Source: Streptomyces sp. SID8374 (GTDB lineage: Bacteria > Actinomycetota > Actinomycetes > Streptomycetales > Streptomycetaceae). Taken from it: 64,000 nt of DNA. The notes beneath the pieces were generated by a model that saw only the letters and a program-made list of their open reading frames with translations, did not search any database and had not been told where the DNA came from. The DNA lies in the NCBI RefSeq assembly GCF_009865135.1, contig NZ_WWGH01000001.1, forward strand, positions 1,302,001 through 1,366,000, written 5' to 3'. This document shows positions 8,258 through 16,584 of this stretch, piece by piece. A program made the translations under genes and the position numbers. Position 1 is the stretch's first letter; every line of letters begins with the position of its first letter.

Positions 8258-10300
8258 TCAGCTGTCCAGCCGTACGACGCGGACCGCCCCCGCCGGTACG
8301 GCGAGGTGGCCCGTGGCGGGTTCGGCGGTGAGGAGTTCGGTGCCGGGGGTGTCCAGCACCACCTTGGCGTCGGTCTCGGTGTGGTTGAGGGCGAAGAGGT
8401 ACGTGCCGGTGGAGCCGGTGCGGCGGACCACCTCCACGTCGTGCGGCAGCCCGGTGCGGGGCGCGATGCGGGCGTCGGCGCAGGCCCGCTCCAGGACCGC
8501 GTCCAGGTCGGGGCCGCCGAGCCGGGTGGAGACGTACCAGGCGCTGCCCTCCCCCAGCCGGTGCCGGGTGACGGCGGGCCGGCCGGCCGGGATGCCGTCG
8601 GCGTACGACCAGATCGTCTCGGCCCCGCGCGGGATCACGACGTCCGACCAGAGGTCGCCGGTGAGGTCAGGGCCGCCGGGGGTGGTCAGGCGGACCGTGC
8701 CGCCCTCGGGGAGCGGGGCGAACTCCTCGACGGTCAGGCCGAGTACGTCGCGCAGGACGCCCGGGTACGGGCCGGGGTGGACGGCGTCGTCGGCGTCGAC
8801 GATCCCGGAGAAGTACGAGACGACGAGGGTGCCGCCGCCCTCGACGTACCGGCGCAGGTTGCTCCCGGTCTCCTCGGAGGCGAGGTAGAGGGCCGGGACG
8901 ACCACCAGCGGGTAGCCGGAGAGGTCGGCCTCGGGGTGGGCGAAGTCGACGGTGAGGTGGCGGTCGTACAGGGCCTCGTAGAAGGTGTCGGCGCGCTCCC
9001 GGGCGTCGTGCTCCTGGCTGGGGCGCCACTCCAGGGACTGCGCCCACCAGGACTGCCAGTCCCAGACCATGGCGGCGTCCGCGACGGTCCGGGTCCCCCG
9101 GATCCCGTCCAGCAGGCCGAGGTCGGCGCCGAGGCGGGTGACCTCGCGCCAGATCCGGGAGTCCGTCCCGGCGTGCGGCACCATCGCCGAGTGGAACTTC
9201 TCGGCGCCGCGCCGGGACTGCCGCCACTGGAAGAACATCGCACCGTCCGATCCCCTGGCCACGTGGGCGAGGCTGTTGCGGGCCATCTCGCCGGGGCGCT
9301 TGGCGGGGTTGCGGGGCTGCCAGTTGACCCCCGAGGTGGAGTGCTCCAGGAGCAGCCAGGGGGCGCCGCCCGCGACCGAGCGGGTGAGGTCGGCGGCCAT
9401 GGCGAGGTTGACGTGGGTGCGGCGGCCGTCGGTGATCAGGTAGTGGTCGTTGCTGACCAGGTCGACCTCGCGGCCCCAGGCCCAGTAGTCCACGGACTCG
9501 CACTGGCTGAGCGCGGTCATGAAGTTGGTGGTGACGGGGATGCCCGGGGCGAGCCGGTGCAGGATGTCCCGCTCGGCGCGGAAGTTCTCCCGCATGGTGT
9601 CGTCGGCGAAGCGGGCGTAGTCCAGCTGCTGGGCGGGGTTGCCGACGGTCGGGGTGGTGCGGGGCGGGTCGATCTCGTCGAGGCTGCCGTACCGCTGGCC
9701 CCAGAACGCCGTGCCCCAGGCCTCGTTGACCGCCTCGACCGTGCCGTGGCGGGCGGTGAGCCAGCGGCGGAAGTGGGCGGCGCAGCTGTCGCAGTAGCAG
9801 GCGCTGACGGGGACGCCGTACTCGTTGTGGACGTGCCAGAGCGCGAGGGCCGGGTGGCTGCCGTAGCGCCGGGCGAGCTGTTCGGTGATGGCGGCGGCGG
9901 CCTCCCGGTAAGCGGCCGAGCTGTGGCAGATCGCGCCGCGCGACCCGAAGGCGTACCGGACACCGTCCCGGCCGACCGGCAGCGCCTCGGGGTGGGCCCG
10001 GTAGAACCAGGCGGGCGGGGCGACGGTGGGGGTGCCGAGGTCGGCCCGGATGCCGTGCTCGTGGAGGAGGTCCAGGAGCCGGTCCAGCCAGCCGAAGTCG
10101 TAGGCGCCGGGGGCGGGTTCGAGCAGGGCCCAGGAGAAGATCCCGACGCTGACCATGGTCACCCCGGCCTCGGCCATCAGGGCCATGTCCTCGTGCCAGA
10201 CCTCCTCGGGCCACTGCTCGGGGTTGTAGTCCCCGCCGAAGGCGAGGCGGCGCAGCCCGTGCGGGGCCGTGGGAGGCAGGGCGGGAGCGGGGTGGGGCAT
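8258..10300 (-). CDS. Beta-galactosidase (GH42)
   Basis: A 680-residue cytoplasmic enzyme without signal peptide. ATG 10300 (MPHPAPALPP) is preceded by AGGAG on the minus strand; the frame is open 30 codons further but without family sequence. GH42 motifs: FGGDYNPEQWP near the N terminus, acid/base Glu160 in WHVHNEYG, a CYCDSC metal-binding cluster at 168-173, and nucleophile Glu319 in LLLEHSTSGVNW. It should release galactose from the oligosaccharides made by the neighbouring GH53 enzyme and imported by the divergent ABC system. A LacI-type operator lies 33-46 bp upstream of the start. Confidence 0.92.
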   Translation of the reverse strand: MPHPAPALPPTAPHGLRRLAFGGDYNPEQWPEEVWHEDMALMAEAGVTMVSVGIFSWALLEPAPGAYDFGWLDRLLDLLHEHGIRADLGTPTVAPPAWFYRAHPEALPVGRDGVRYAFGSRGAICHSSAAYREAAAAITEQLARRYGSHPALALWHVHNEYGVPVSACYCDSCAAHFRRWLTARHGTVEAVNEAWGTAFWGQRYGSLDEIDPPRTTPTVGNPAQQLDYARFADDTMRENFRAERDILHRLAPGIPVTTNFMTALSQCESVDYWAWGREVDLVSNDHYLITDGRRTHVNLAMAADLTRSVAGGAPWLLLEHSTSGVNWQPRNPAKRPGEMARNSLAHVARGSDGAMFFQWRQSRRGAEKFHSAMVPHAGTDSRIWREVTRLGADLGLLDGIRGTRTVADAAMVWDWQSWWAQSLEWRPSQEHDARERADTFYEALYDRHLTVDFAHPEADLSGYPLVVVPALYLASEETGSNLRRYVEGGGTLVVSYFSGIVDADDAVHPGPYPGVLRDVLGLTVEEFAPLPEGGTVRLTTPGGPDLTGDLWSDVVIPRGAETIWSYADGIPAGRPAVTRHRLGEGSAWYVSTRLGGPDLDAVLERACADARIAPRTGLPHDVEVVRRTGSTGTYLFALNHTETDAKVVLDTPGTELLTAEPATGHLAVPAGAVRVVRLDS

Positions 10301-10332
10301 GGGGGCTCCTGGGTCAACTTCTGGGCTACTTC

Positions 10333-10346
10333 TGGGAACGTGCACA
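10333..10346 (-). promoter_or_regulatory. LacI-family operator upstream of the GH42-GH53 operon
   Basis: TGGGAACGTGCACA fits the LacI-family pattern TGNGARCGYTCNCA with one mismatch. It lies 33 bp upstream of the GH42 start, where it could block transcription of the hydrolase operon. The likely ligand-responsive repressor is the LacI protein at 13755. Confidence 0.6.
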
Positions 10347-10393
10347 CCCCCTCTCGGCGGCGCTGGCCCAACATAACCGCAGAGCAACAACCA

Positions 10394-10435
10394 TTGACAA
10401 GTGTCGGTTCGGTTTCTCTACTGTGAACGCTCACA
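10394..10435 (+). promoter_or_regulatory. Promoter and LacI operator of the galacto-oligosaccharide importer
   Basis: A canonical -35 TTGACA (10394-10399) is followed after 17 bp by TCTACT, a plausible -10. Immediately overlapping is TGTGAACGCTCACA (10422-10435), an exact match to the pattern TGNGARCGYTCNCA. The operator covers the expected transcription start, so repressor binding would block RNA polymerase directly. Confidence 0.75.
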
Positions 10436-10492
10436 GCGCATCCCGGCGCTGCACCCCGCGCCTCACCCGCGCCTCTCGTCAGGGGAGAACCC

Positions 10493-11812
10493 ATGAAGTA
10501 CCGCATCGTCGCGGCGTCCACGGCAGCCGTGCTCACCGCCACCGCCCTGCTCTCCGGCTGCGGTTCGCCGGACGGTGACAGCGCGGACGGCCCGTCGGCC
10601 GAGAACCCCGTCTCGCTCACCTACTGGGCCTGGGCGCCCGGCCTGGACAAGGTCGCGGACCTCTGGAACGAGGGCGAGGGCAAGGAGGCCGGGATCAAGG
10701 TCACGGTGAAGAAGCAGGCGTCCGGCGACGACCTGGTCACCAAGATCATCACGGCGGCCAAGGCGCACAAGGCCCCCGACCTGGTGCAGGCGGAGTACCA
10801 GGCACTGCCGACCCTGGTCTCCAACGACGTACTGGCCGACATCTCGAAGGAGGCGGGCGGCGCGAAGGGGCAGTTCGCGGAGGGGATCTGGCAGCAGGCG
10901 ACGCTCGGTTCGGACGCCCTGTACGCGCTGCCGCAGGACTCGGGCCCGCTGATGTTCTACTACCGCAAGGACCTCTTCGCGGAGTACGGCCTGACCGTGC
11001 CGGACACCTGGGACGCGTTCGCCGAGACCGCCCGCGCGCTGAAGAAGAAGGCCCCCGACAAGGCGCTGACCACCTTCTCCTCCAACGACGCCGGGCTCTT
11101 CGCGGGCCTCGCCCAGCAGGCCGGGGCCCAGTGGTGGACCACCGGCGGCGAGAAGTGGAAGGTCGCCATCGACGACCCGGCCACCCGCAAGGTCGCCGAC
11201 TTCTGGGGCTCCCTGGTGAAGGAGGGCGCGATCGACAACCAGCCCATGTACACCCCCGCCTGGAACAAGGCGCTCAACACCGGTACGCAGATCGCCTGGG
11301 TCAGCGCGGTCTGGGCGCCCGGCACGCTCACCACGGCCGCCCCCGACACCAAGGGCAAGTGGGCCATGGCGCCCCTCCCCCAGTGGACCGCCGGGCAGAA
11401 CGTCACCGGCAGCTGGGGCGGCTCCTCCACCGCCGTCACCAACGACTCGCGGCACAAGAAGGCCGCCGCCGCCTTCGCCACCTGGCTGAACACCGACCCG
11501 GAGGCGGTCGCCGCCCTGGTCAGGGAGAGCGGGATCTATCCGGCCGCGACCGCCGCCCAGACCGGCGGCGCCCTGGCGCAGGCCCCCGACTACTTCGCCG
11601 GCCAGCCCGGCTTCTACACCGAGGCCGCGAAGATCGCCGCGGGCACCGCCCCGGCCGCCTGGGGCCCGAACGTCAACGTCGCGTACACCGCCTTCAAGGA
11701 CCACTTCGCCTCGGCCGCCAAGCGGAAGGGCGACTTCGGCAGCGCCCTGACCGCGATGCAGGACGCCACGGTCACCGACCTGAAGAAGCAGGGCTTCGGA
11801 GTCTCCGAGTGA
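10493..11812 (+). CDS. Sugar ABC transporter, lipoprotein substrate-binding protein
   Basis: A 439-residue family 1 extracellular solute-binding protein. The signal peptide ends in the lipobox LLSGC with lipidated Cys23, so it is anchored outside the membrane. SLTYWAWAPGLDKVADLWNE and later GKWAMAPLPQW are typical of carbohydrate binders. Context (GH53, GH42, LacI) points to galacto-oligosaccharides as ligand; this is inference. An AGGGGAG ribosome-binding site precedes ATG 10493. The TGA stop overlaps the first GTG of the next gene, giving translational coupling. No ATPase is encoded here, so a shared MsiK-type ATPase is presumably used. Confidence 0.9.
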   Translation: MKYRIVAASTAAVLTATALLSGCGSPDGDSADGPSAENPVSLTYWAWAPGLDKVADLWNEGEGKEAGIKVTVKKQASGDDLVTKIITAAKAHKAPDLVQAEYQALPTLVSNDVLADISKEAGGAKGQFAEGIWQQATLGSDALYALPQDSGPLMFYYRKDLFAEYGLTVPDTWDAFAETARALKKKAPDKALTTFSSNDAGLFAGLAQQAGAQWWTTGGEKWKVAIDDPATRKVADFWGSLVKEGAIDNQPMYTPAWNKALNTGTQIAWVSAVWAPGTLTTAAPDTKGKWAMAPLPQWTAGQNVTGSWGGSSTAVTNDSRHKKAAAAFATWLNTDPEAVAALVRESGIYPAATAAQTGGALAQAPDYFAGQPGFYTEAAKIAAGTAPAAWGPNVNVAYTAFKDHFASAAKRKGDFGSALTAMQDATVTDLKKQGFGVSE

Positions 11813-11904
11813 CCCACCCACGCCGTCTCCGAGTGACCCGTCCGCGTCGTCTCCGGGTGACACGCCCGCGCCGCCTCCGGGTGACCCGTCCGCGCCGCGC
11901 GAAG
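11809..11904 (+). repeat. 24-bp tandem repeat, four copies, spanning the permease start
   Basis: Units begin at 11809, 11833, 11857 and 11881, each starting GTGAC. The first three encode VTxPRRLR; the fourth diverges after VTRPRR. The last 8 nt of a unit (GTCTCCGA) also precede the first copy, inside the binding-protein gene. The repeat therefore duplicates a stop/start junction, so each copy offers an in-frame GTG. Confidence 0.9.
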
Positions 11905-12801
11905 GCGTACGGGGCCAGGAGCGCCCCGTACGTCTTCCTGGTCCCCGCCGCCCTGCTCTTCCTGCTCTTCTTCGCCCTGCCCATCGGCTACGCCCTGCTG
12001 CTGAGCCTGCGCCGCACCGAGGTCAAGGGGCTGGGGCTCGGCCGGGGCGCGCGGGAGGAGGTGTGGGCCGGGCTCGCCAACTACACCGACGCGCTCACCG
12101 ATTCCGAGCTGCTCCACGGGGCGCTGCGCATCCTGGGGTACGGGGCGATCGTCGTCCCCGTGATGCTCGGGCTCGCCCTCCTCTTCGCGCTGCTGCTGGA
12201 CAGCGACCGGGTCCGGCTGCGCGGCTTCACCCGGCTGGCGATCTTCCTGCCGTACGCCGTTCCGGGCGTGGTCGCCGCCCTGATGTGGGGCTTCCTCTAT
12301 CTGCCGACGGTCAGCCCCTTCCACTACCTGCTGGACCTGGCGGGGCTGCCGCAGCCCGACCTCCTGGACGGCGGCCCGCTCTACCTGGCCCTGGCCAACA
12401 TCGCCGTCTGGGGCGGCACCGGCTTCAACATGATCGTGATCTACACCGCGCTGCGGGCGATCCCGGCCGAGGTCTTCGAGGCGGCCCGGCTGGACGGCTG
12501 CTCGCCCTGGCAGATCGCGGTCCGGATCAAGATCCCGATGGTGGCGCCCTCGCTGGTGCTGACCTTCTTCTTCTCGATCATCGCCACGCTCCAGGTGTTC
12601 AGCGAGCCGACCACCCTGAAGCCGCTGACCAACTCCCTCTCCACCACGTGGAGTCCGCTGATGAAGGTCTACCAGGACGCGTTCGTCAACAACGACATCC
12701 ATGCGGCCGCCGCCCAGGCGGTCATCATCGCCGCCGCCACGCTGGCCCTGTCCTTCGGCTTCCTCCGGGCGGCCAACTCCCGTACGAAGCAGGGAGCATG
12801 A
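11809..12801 (+). CDS. Sugar ABC transporter permease (MalF/UgpA type)
   Basis: An inner-membrane permease of about 330 residues with six predicted transmembrane helices (first at YVFLVPAALLFLLFFALPIG) and the EAA loop EVFEAARLDGCSPWQIAVRIKIP that contacts the ATPase. Start chosen: GTG 11809, which overlaps the upstream TGA and has CGGAG seven nucleotides upstream. Starts at 11833, 11857 and 11881 are also in frame because of the tandem repeat. The repeat gives this protein an unusual arginine-rich N terminus of about 30 residues, which would sit in the cytoplasm. Confidence 0.87.
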   Translation: MTHPRRLRVTRPRRLRVTRPRRLRVTRPRRAKAYGARSAPYVFLVPAALLFLLFFALPIGYALLLSLRRTEVKGLGLGRGAREEVWAGLANYTDALTDSELLHGALRILGYGAIVVPVMLGLALLFALLLDSDRVRLRGFTRLAIFLPYAVPGVVAALMWGFLYLPTVSPFHYLLDLAGLPQPDLLDGGPLYLALANIAVWGGTGFNMIVIYTALRAIPAEVFEAARLDGCSPWQIAVRIKIPMVAPSLVLTFFFSIIATLQVFSEPTTLKPLTNSLSTTWSPLMKVYQDAFVNNDIHAAAAQAVIIAAATLALSFGFLRAANSRTKQGA

Positions 12802-12803
12802 CC

Positions 12804-13709
12804 ATGAGCGCCCCCGTCCTGCCGACGGCCCCGCCCCCGGCCCGGGCGCCCGCGCGTCCGGCCCACGCCCCCACCGGCCCCCGCCGCTTCCCGCTGCTGC
12901 CGACCGCCGCGCTGCTCCTCGGCGCGCTCTACTGCCTGCTGCCCGTCGCCTGGGTGCTGGTCGCCTCCACCAAGTCGGGCAGCGAGCTGTTCACCACCTT
13001 CACCTTCCTGCCCGGCACCGGCTTCGCCGACAACGTGGGCGACCTGACCGCGTACCGTGAGGGCGTCTACTGGCGGTGGATGGCCAACTCGGCGTTCTAC
13101 GCGGGCGTCGGCGCGCTGCTCTCGACGGCCGTCTCCGCCGTCTCCGGGTACGCGCTGGCGATGTACCGCTTCCGGGGCCGCGAGTCCGTCTTCAACATCC
13201 TGCTGGCCGGGGTGCTGATGCCGCCGGTGATCCTCGCGGTGCCGCAGTACCTGCTGCTGGCCGAGGCGGACCTCACGGACTCGTACCTCTCGGTCCTCCT
13301 CCCGGTGATCCTCTCCCCGTACGGCGTCTACCTCGCCCGGATCTACGCGGCTGCCGCCGTGCCCGGCGATGTCGTCGAGGCGGGGCGGATGGACGGCGGC
13401 GGGGAGTGGCGGATCTTCCGGACGATCGCGCTGCCGATGATGCTGCCCGGGCTGGTGACGGTCTTCCTGTTCCAGTTCGTGGCGATCTGGAACAACTTCC
13501 TGCTGCCGTACATCATGCTCGGCGACGACGAGAAGTTCCCCGTCACGCTCGGCCTCTACACGCTGCTCCAGCAGGGCGCGACCACGCCCGCCCTCTACAC
13601 CCTGGTGATCACGGGCGCCCTGCTCGCCATCGTTCCGCTGATCGCCCTGTTCCTGGTCATCCAGCGCTTCTGGAGCCTCGATCTGCTCTCCGGAGCCGTA
13701 AAGTCCTGA
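12804..13709 (+). CDS. Sugar ABC transporter permease (MalG/UgpE type)
   Basis: A 301-residue second permease with a proline/alanine-rich N terminus, about six membrane helices and the EAA motif DVVEAGRMDGGGEWRIFRTIALP. ATG 12804 is preferred to ATG 12798 because the AGGGAG ribosome-binding site ends only 1 nt before 12798 but 7 nt before 12804. It pairs with the preceding permease to form the translocation channel. The end WNNFLLPYIML and FWSLDLLSGAVKS is typical of this family. Confidence 0.88.
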   Translation: MSAPVLPTAPPPARAPARPAHAPTGPRRFPLLPTAALLLGALYCLLPVAWVLVASTKSGSELFTTFTFLPGTGFADNVGDLTAYREGVYWRWMANSAFYAGVGALLSTAVSAVSGYALAMYRFRGRESVFNILLAGVLMPPVILAVPQYLLLAEADLTDSYLSVLLPVILSPYGVYLARIYAAAAVPGDVVEAGRMDGGGEWRIFRTIALPMMLPGLVTVFLFQFVAIWNNFLLPYIMLGDDEKFPVTLGLYTLLQQGATTPALYTLVITGALLAIVPLIALFLVIQRFWSLDLLSGAVKS

Positions 13710-13754
13710 CCGCTCCTCAACGTCAGGGCCCCGAATGATGAAAGATCATGCACC

Positions 13755-14789
13755 ATGAGCCGCACTGAACAGACCGGCGCGGGCCGCCGCCGGCCGCCGA
13801 CCATCCATGACGTGGCACGGGAGGCGGGGGTCTCCCGGGGCACGGTCTCCCGGGTCCTCAACGGCGGCCACAACGTCAGCCCCGCCGCGCTCGAAGCGGT
13901 CAACTCCGCGATCCGCAGGACCGGTTACACGGTGAACCGGCACGCCCGGTCCCTGATCACCGGCCGCTCCGACTCGGTGGCGTTCCTGCTGACCGAGCCG
14001 CAGGAGCGGTTCTTCGAGGACCCGAACTTCAACGTTCTGCTGCGGGGCTGCACGTCGGCCCTGGCCGCGCACGACATCCCGCTGCTGCTGATGATCGCGG
14101 GCACGGAGGCCGAGCGGCGCCGCAACATGCGCTACATCGCCGGCCATGTGGACGGGGTGCTGCTGGTCTCCAGCCACTCCGGCGACCCGGTCGCCGCCCA
14201 GCTGCACGAGGCGGGGATCCCGCTGGTGGCCTGCGGCAAGCCGATCGGGCAGGGCTCGAAGGTGAGTTATGTGGCGGCGGACGACCGGGACGGCGCGCGG
14301 GACATGGTGCGCTTCTTGTACGAGTCCGGGCGGCGCCGGATCGCCACGGTCAGCGGTCCGCTGGACACCCCTGGCGGGGTGGAGCGCCTGGCCGGGTACC
14401 GGGAGACGCTGGCGGAGTGCGGGCTGCCCGCCGACGAGGCGCTGATCGCCCCGGGCGACTACAGCCGGGCGGGCGGTGAGGCGGCCGCCGCCGCGCTGCT
14501 GGAGCGGGCGCCGGACCTGGACGCGGTGTTCGTCGCGTCGGACCTGATGGCACAGGGGGTGCTGGCGGCGCTGGAGCGGGCGGGGCGGCGGGTGCCCGAG
14601 GACGTCGCGGTGGGCGGGTTCGACGACTCCCCCGCAGCCGTCGCCTCCCGCCCGGCCCTGACGACGATCCGGCAGCCGTGGGACCGGATCAGCGCCGAGA
14701 TGGTACGGGTGCTGCTGGCGCAGATCGGCGGGGAGGACCCGGCCGCGGTCATCCTCCCCACCGAGCTGGTACGCCGGGACTCGGCGTGA
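13755..14789 (+). CDS. LacI-family transcriptional regulator of the galactan cluster
   Basis: A 344-residue regulator. Residues about 16-37 (TIHDVAREAGVSRGTVSRVLNG) are the LacI helix-turn-helix with the hinge helix after SALIT-like HARSLITGRSD. The rest is a periplasmic-binding-protein-like effector domain ending VGGFDDSPAAVASRPALTTIRQP. It starts 45 bp after the second permease, probably in the same transcript. The two TGNGARCGYTCNCA-like sites at 10333 and 10422 are its most likely targets, so it would repress importer and hydrolases until a galactoside appears. Confidence 0.9.
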   Translation: MSRTEQTGAGRRRPPTIHDVAREAGVSRGTVSRVLNGGHNVSPAALEAVNSAIRRTGYTVNRHARSLITGRSDSVAFLLTEPQERFFEDPNFNVLLRGCTSALAAHDIPLLLMIAGTEAERRRNMRYIAGHVDGVLLVSSHSGDPVAAQLHEAGIPLVACGKPIGQGSKVSYVAADDRDGARDMVRFLYESGRRRIATVSGPLDTPGGVERLAGYRETLAECGLPADEALIAPGDYSRAGGEAAAAALLERAPDLDAVFVASDLMAQGVLAALERAGRRVPEDVAVGGFDDSPAAVASRPALTTIRQPWDRISAEMVRVLLAQIGGEDPAAVILPTELVRRDSA

Positions 14790-14807
14790 ACCGGCCCGTC
14801 TGCCCCG

Positions 14808-15881
14808 CTACTTGACGGCGTCCAGCGCCGGGTAGTCGGTGTACCCCTTGGCGTCGCCGCCGAAGAAGGACGACGGGTCGGGGGTGTTGAAGGGGCCCCC
14901 GGCCTTGAGCCGGGCGGGGAGGTCCGGGTTGGCGAGGAAGAGCACGCCGTACGAGATCAGGTCGGCGATCCCGTCGTCGATCACGGTGTGGTCGTCCGGC
15001 CCGGTCGGCCCGTCGGAGTGCACGTTGATGAGGACGGTGCCGCTGAACGCCTTGCGCAGGGCGAGGGTCAGCTCGCGGATCGGGGCGCCCTCCAGGATGT
15101 GCAGGTAGGCGAGGCCGAGGGGTTCGATCTCCTGGACCAGCGCGGTGTAGACGGCGTCCGGGGCGGGCTCGTCGATGTCGTTGTAGACGTTCGAGGGCGA
15201 GATGCGCAGCCCGGTGCGCGCGGCACCGATCTCGGCGGCGACCGCCTTGACGACCTCCACGGCGAACCGGATGCGGCCGGTCTCCGAGCCGCCCCACTCG
15301 TCGGTGCGCAGGTTGGTGTTGGGCGCGAGGAACTGGTGGATGAGGTAGCCGTTGGCGCCGTGCAGCTCCACACCGTCGAACCCGGCCTCGATGGCGTTGC
15401 GGGAGGCGGAGACGAAGTCGGCGATGGTCTGCCGGATCTCGGCGTCGGTCAGCTCGTGCGGCACCACGAAGTCCTTGGGGCCCTCGGCGGTGTAGACCTG
15501 CCCCTCGGCCTTGACCGGGGAGGGGGCGACCGGGATGAGGCCGTCGGGGAGCAGGACCGGGTGGCCGATGCGGCCCGCGTGCATGATCTGGGCGAAGATG
15601 CGGCCGCCCTCGGCGTGGACCGCGTCGGTGACCTTGCGCCAGGAGGCGACCTGCTCGGCACTGTGCAGCCCCGGCGTGAAGGGGTAGCCCTGGCCGACGA
15701 CGGAGGGCTGGATGCCCTCGGTGATGACGAGCCCCGCCGAGGCGCGCTGGGCGTAGTAGGCGGCCGTGAGCTCGGTGGCCGTACCGCCCTCGCCCGCCCG
15801 GCTCCGGGTCATCGGGGCCATCACGATGCGGTTGGCCAGCGGGGTGCCGGACAGGTCGATCGGGTCGAAGGCGGTGGTCAT
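14808..15881 (-). CDS. Alkene reductase of the Old Yellow Enzyme family (NemA-like)
   Basis: A 357-residue FMN-dependent ene-reductase. ATG 15881 (MTTAFDPIDL) has GGGAG upstream; upstream in-frame codons lie inside the operator region. Family motifs are IVMAPMTRSRA, the HxxN substrate-binding pair in GVELHGANGYLIHQFLAP, and NLRTDEWGGS. Such enzymes reduce electrophilic alkenes, quinones and nitro compounds with NADPH. It diverges from a MarR gene, and the shared promoter holds three copies of one palindrome, so electrophile-responsive control is likely. Confidence 0.9.
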   Translation of the reverse strand: MTTAFDPIDLSGTPLANRIVMAPMTRSRAGEGGTATELTAAYYAQRASAGLVITEGIQPSVVGQGYPFTPGLHSAEQVASWRKVTDAVHAEGGRIFAQIMHAGRIGHPVLLPDGLIPVAPSPVKAEGQVYTAEGPKDFVVPHELTDAEIRQTIADFVSASRNAIEAGFDGVELHGANGYLIHQFLAPNTNLRTDEWGGSETGRIRFAVEVVKAVAAEIGAARTGLRISPSNVYNDIDEPAPDAVYTALVQEIEPLGLAYLHILEGAPIRELTLALRKAFSGTVLINVHSDGPTGPDDHTVIDDGIADLISYGVLFLANPDLPARLKAGGPFNTPDPSSFFGGDAKGYTDYPALDAVK

Positions 15882-15900
15882 AAGGGCTCCCAAAAAGTAT

Positions 15901-15981
15901 GTGGTCGACCGATCGACGGAGTATGTGGTCGGCCAATCATTGACACCGACCGCCACTGTAGCTCATTAATTGGCCGACCAA
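15901..15981. promoter_or_regulatory. Three-copy MarR-type operator in the divergent OYE/marR promoter
   Basis: Copies: GTGGTCGACCGAT (15901-15913), GTGGTCGGCCAAT (15925-15937), and the inverted copy ATTGGCCGACCAA (15969-15981). The first two are direct repeats 24 bp apart, including an upstream AGTAT. The core TTGGTCGGCCAA is itself palindromic. A TTGACA at 15940-15945 lies between copies 2 and 3 and could be the -35 of the marR promoter. The local MarR protein is the obvious binder. Confidence 0.7.
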
Positions 15982-16050
15982 GGTAAAGTGGGGGAAAGGA
16001 CTGCCGGGCATCATCGAAGCCCCACCTGAGCAGCACCGAGGAGCCCCGAC

Positions 16051-16557
16051 ATGAACACCGCCCCCGCCGGCACCGCGGAAGCCGCCTGTACCGACGCGCT
16101 GCCCGGAGCAGCGCTCAGCGGCCCCGTGAGCCATGCCGTCTCCCGGGTCGCCCGGCTGCACCGGATCGCGGCAGGGAAGCTGCTGAAGGGGCTGGGGCTC
16201 TACCCGGGCCAGGAGCTGCTGATGATGCACCTGTGGGACTCGGGGCCGGTCCGCCAGGCCGAGCTGATCAAGACCCTGGACCTGGACCCGTCCACGGTCA
16301 CCAAGATGCTCCAGCGCCTCGAACAGACCGGCCATGTGCGCCGCCGCCCCGACCCGGACGACCGGCGGGCCGTGCTGGTCGAGGCGACGGACGAGAGCTG
16401 CGCGCTGCACACGGCGGTGCGGGACGCGTGGGGCAGCCTGGAGGAGCACACGCTCGCGGGGCTGGCGAGCGATGAGCGTACGGAGCTGACGCGGCTGCTG
16501 GCGAAGGTGGAGGCGAACCTCTGCCAGGAGACGGAGGGGTGCCCGGAACGGGGCTGA
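16051..16557 (+). CDS. MarR-family transcriptional regulator
   Basis: A 168-residue winged-helix regulator. The core QAELIKTLDLDPSTVTKMLQRLEQTG followed by the wing VRRRPDPDDRRAVLVEAT (about residues 69-112) is diagnostic. MarR proteins bind DNA as dimers and are released by small ligands or thiol oxidation; a cysteine at 13 and others near the C terminus are present. It diverges from the ene-reductase and most likely represses both genes through the three palindromes between them. Confidence 0.9.
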   Translation: MNTAPAGTAEAACTDALPGAALSGPVSHAVSRVARLHRIAAGKLLKGLGLYPGQELLMMHLWDSGPVRQAELIKTLDLDPSTVTKMLQRLEQTGHVRRRPDPDDRRAVLVEATDESCALHTAVRDAWGSLEEHTLAGLASDERTELTRLLAKVEANLCQETEGCPERG

Positions 16558-16584
16558 GAGGCCGCCGAGCCGGCCGGGAGCCCA

